The notes under the pieces are model-generated. The model was given only the letters and a program-made list of their open reading frames with translations, had not been told where the DNA came from and searched no databases. A stretch of 64,000 bases of DNA from Sugiyamaella lignohabitans. Its lineage: Eukaryota > Ascomycota > Dipodascomycetes > Dipodascales > Trichomonascaceae. The translations under genes were made by a program, and so were the position numbers. The stretch lies in assembly GCF_001640025.1 (NCBI RefSeq), contig NC_031672.1, positions 5,580,001-5,644,000 on the forward strand, written 5' to 3'. Numbering within the stretch: position 1 is the stretch's first letter; each line of letters starts with the position of its first letter. Below, piece after piece: positions 62,187 through 64,000 of this stretch.

Positions 62187-63536
62187 ATGGGAGAACCAAT
62201 TAGAAACAGAAGACTTAATGATTTGGCTAATGCGCCTACTCCTCAGAACACACCATCCACTGCGGTGTCGTCATTTGCTGGCAGAGGAGCTGGTTCAGGT
62301 GCCCCTACAGTGTCGACCATTCTCGAGGAAGATGGTCTTGGTGGCAGACTTGCCAATAACCCAGCTCTTTTGTCGATGATTGAAGGCAAACTGGGTAAAC
62401 TGGTTGGTCATCCTTCTGGATATATCGAGTCGCTACCATCAGCTGTTCGGGACAGAATCAGCGGTCTTAAGGGAATCCAACTTGAACACAGTAAATTGGA
62501 GGCCCAATTCCAAGAAGAGTTACTGGCTTTGGAGAAGAAGTTTCATGCTAAATACGAGCCCCTGTATGCTAAGAGAGCTGCTATTATTAATGGTAGTATC
62601 GAGCCAAGTGTAGAGGAGATTGTTGCTGGTAAGGCAGTTGAAGAGGAGGACGACGAAGAAGACGAGGATGAGCTCGACGAGTTAGACGACGAGCAAAAGA
62701 AAGAGAAGAAAGAAGCTACCGCTGCTGCTGACAGTGAGGACAAGGATGAAGATGACGGAGAAGATATTAAGGGAATCCCAGAATTCTGGCTCACTGCTAT
62801 CCGAAACCTGTATCCCGTTGCTGAGACTATAACCGACCGTGACGAAGAGGCCCTTCGTTATCTCACAGATATTCGCATGAAATACCTCGACCAACCAGGC
62901 TTTGCCCTTGAATTCGAGTTCTCTGAGAACCCCTTTTTCACAAACAAGGTGCTCACCAAGACCTATTTCTACCAAGAGCAGACTGGATATGGCGGTGATT
63001 TCATCTACGACCATGCCGAGGGTGATAAGATCAACTGGACTTCGCCAGAGAATAACCTGACCGTTACAATCGAAAAGCGCAAGCAAAGAAACAAGCACAC
63101 AAAGGCCACCAGAACAATTGAGAAGACCATTCCTGCCGAGAGTTTCTTTGGTTTCTTCTCCCCCCCCAAGTCGCCTGGTTTGGACGACGATGACGAAGAG
63201 GGCGAGGAAGAGGAGGATATCGAGGACATCGAGCAACTTCTTGAGGTGGATTATCAACTGGGTGAGGAGATCAAAGAGAAGCTCATTCCCCGTGCCATTG
63301 ACTGGTATACCGGCGAAGCACTCCAATACGAAGACATTGACGAGTTCGATGAGGATGCTTATGACGAGGATGAGGATGATGAGGACGACGACGACGAAGA
63401 CGAGCACGGTCACAGCCACCACCGCGGCAACTACGACGACAGCGATGATGACGACGATGACGATGATGATGACGAGGAAGACAGCAACAAGCCAGGAAGT
63501 GAAAAGAAGTCTCCTCAAGAGTGCAAGCAGCAGTAG
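62187..63536 (+). CDS. NAP1: Nucleosome assembly protein 1
   Basis: Histone H2A/H2B chaperone shuttling between cytoplasm and nucleus; in yeast it also binds Clb2 and septin regulators. 449 residues, one exon. The N-terminal 70 residues are disordered. The NAP fold at about 75-370 shows the long dimerisation helix (LEAQFQEELLALEKKFHAKY), then IPEFWLTAIRN, the beta-hairpin KTYFYQEQ, the basic KRKQRNKHTKATRT loop, FFGFFSPP and IDWYTGEAL. Acidic runs lie at about 150-195 and 325-340, and a long Asp/Glu tail covers 385-435. The ATG is preceded by an in-frame stop 16 bases upstream, so this start is safe. A possible leader intron is described in the findings. Confidence 0.96.
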   Translation: MGEPIRNRRLNDLANAPTPQNTPSTAVSSFAGRGAGSGAPTVSTILEEDGLGGRLANNPALLSMIEGKLGKLVGHPSGYIESLPSAVRDRISGLKGIQLEHSKLEAQFQEELLALEKKFHAKYEPLYAKRAAIINGSIEPSVEEIVAGKAVEEEDDEEDEDELDELDDEQKKEKKEATAAADSEDKDEDDGEDIKGIPEFWLTAIRNLYPVAETITDRDEEALRYLTDIRMKYLDQPGFALEFEFSENPFFTNKVLTKTYFYQEQTGYGGDFIYDHAEGDKINWTSPENNLTVTIEKRKQRNKHTKATRTIEKTIPAESFFGFFSPPKSPGLDDDDEEGEEEEDIEDIEQLLEVDYQLGEEIKEKLIPRAIDWYTGEALQYEDIDEFDEDAYDEDEDDEDDDDEDEHGHSHHRGNYDDSDDDDDDDDDDEEDSNKPGSEKKSPQECKQQ

Positions 63537-63610
63537 TCTCGCAACATATACCGCTACACCCTCGTTACTAGTATAATTTAATATCTGCGAATATATTCCT
63601 CTTTGACATT

Positions 63611-63740
63611 GCCGGCGGCTGGGGCGCTGCCCCAAACCCGGTGGCTCCTCTCGCTGCGCTCGAGTCCGGTCCGTCGACGGTCCCACCAACTCCTGCTTCG
63701 CAGGAGCCACGGGGTCTGGGGCGGAGCCACAGCCGCCGGA
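63611..63740. repeat. GC-rich hairpin element, full palindromic unit (copy 7a)
   Basis: 130-bp near-palindrome centred exactly on CCGTCGACGG (63671-63680). Left half: GCCGGCGGCTGGGGC, loop GCT, then CTCTCGCTGCGCTCGAG. Right half: CTCCTGCTTCGCAGGAG, then GGGGTCTGGGGC with loop GGA. It is the reverse of copy 5. Confidence 0.9.
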
Positions 63741-63765
63741 GCTGGTGACCTCTGGAGCGGGTCCT

Positions 63766-63822
63766 GCCACCGGCGGCTGGGGCTCTGCCCCAGACCCCGT
63801 GGCTCCTCTCGCTTCGCTCGAG
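63766..63822 (+). repeat. GC-rich hairpin element, half-unit (copy 7b)
   Basis: GCCACCGGCGGCTGGGGC, loop TCT, GCCCCAG, then CTCTCGCTTCGCTCGAG. It begins 25 bases after copy 7a, in the same sense as that unit's left half. Confidence 0.85.
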
Positions 63823-64000
63823 TCGATTGAGGGTGGAGAAGAGAGACTTGCGGGTTAGAGAGCAGTAGCCCGTGGTGGTAAAATCTGGTAGTCATACTTC
63901 TCAGAGCTTCTCTCGAGCAGGAGAGAAATGTTCGAGCAAAGATAAAGGGAGAGTTAGGTCACCCCAGGTTTTCGGATTCAGGGGGGACCAGCTGCTGGAG

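Larger units (their letters stand above)
63537..64000. other. Intergenic at right edge with GC elements
   Basis: 3' flank of NAP1. It contains element copies 7a (63611-63740) and 7b (63766-63822). Bases 63840-64000 show no gene. Confidence 0.6.

Noticed and set aside
62682..63770. 362-codon minus-strand frame opposite NAP1
   Set aside because: It is the complement of the Asp/Glu-rich NAP1 sequence and encodes Val/Leu/Ile runs; it also crosses a GC element. NAP1 on the other strand is certain.

Overview
The window reads as nuclear chromosomal DNA from an ascomycete yeast of the subphylum Saccharomycotina. Genes are compact and carry yeast-type introns (GTAAGT-like donor, TACTAAC or CTAAC branch site within about 10-20 nt of the acceptor). 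CTG codons fall at conserved hydrophobic positions (for example in the GLLL stretch of the debranching enzyme), so the standard code is used and this is not a CTG-clade yeast. Intron density is higher than in Saccharomyces. A dynactin p25 subunit, a family III CoA-transferase and an ARF6-type GTPase with four introns also point to an early-diverging lineage (Dipodascaceae/Trichomonascaceae-like; inference from gene content only). No tRNA, rRNA, CRISPR array or intact transposon was recognised.

Layout. 1-13.6 kb: 3' part of the glycogen debranching enzyme (GDB1), myosin regulatory light chain, RNA polymerase subunit RPB6, a YAG7/caprin-like protein, a ferric reductase, a 2-kb intergenic region, protein phosphatase 5 (PPT1) and NOP16. 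13.7-22.1 kb: mannose-6-phosphate isomerase (PMI40), dynactin p25, ARF6-type GTPase, F-BAR/SH3 protein BZZ1 and NTF2. 22.3-36.5 kb: a RING/TRAF-type zinc finger protein, a SYN8-like Qc-SNARE, an unknown low-complexity protein, mitochondrial glutamyl-tRNA synthetase (MSE1), SMC5, a CoA-transferase and a PEX11-family protein. 37.8-52 kb: SOS7/KRE28-like kinetochore protein, pantothenate kinase (CAB1), Ap4A phosphorylase, MRM1, QCR7, KIC1-like kinase, HIS3 and an LPL1/ROG1-like lipase. 52.5-64 kb: a Ser/Pro-rich fungal protein, a gene-free region of nearly 5 kb, 3-ketoacyl-CoA reductase (IFA38) and NAP1. The genes are ordinary housekeeping genes with no functional clustering.

Ten genes needed splicing to give complete proteins, and I rebuilt their exons by hand. 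Three have unusually small 5' pieces: a 21-nt microexon in PMI40, a 7-nt first exon followed by a 21-nt microexon in NTF2, and an intron directly after the ATG of the myosin light chain.

The most unusual content is a family of GC-rich hairpin elements in the spacers. There are about ten half-units at seven loci, nearly all in the last 12 kb. A full unit is a near-palindrome of about 130-150 bp centred on CCGTCGACGG. Each half carries a 7-bp stem whose bases are conserved while its 3-nt loop differs from copy to copy. This resembles the GC clusters of fungal mitochondrial genomes, but here it lies between nuclear genes.
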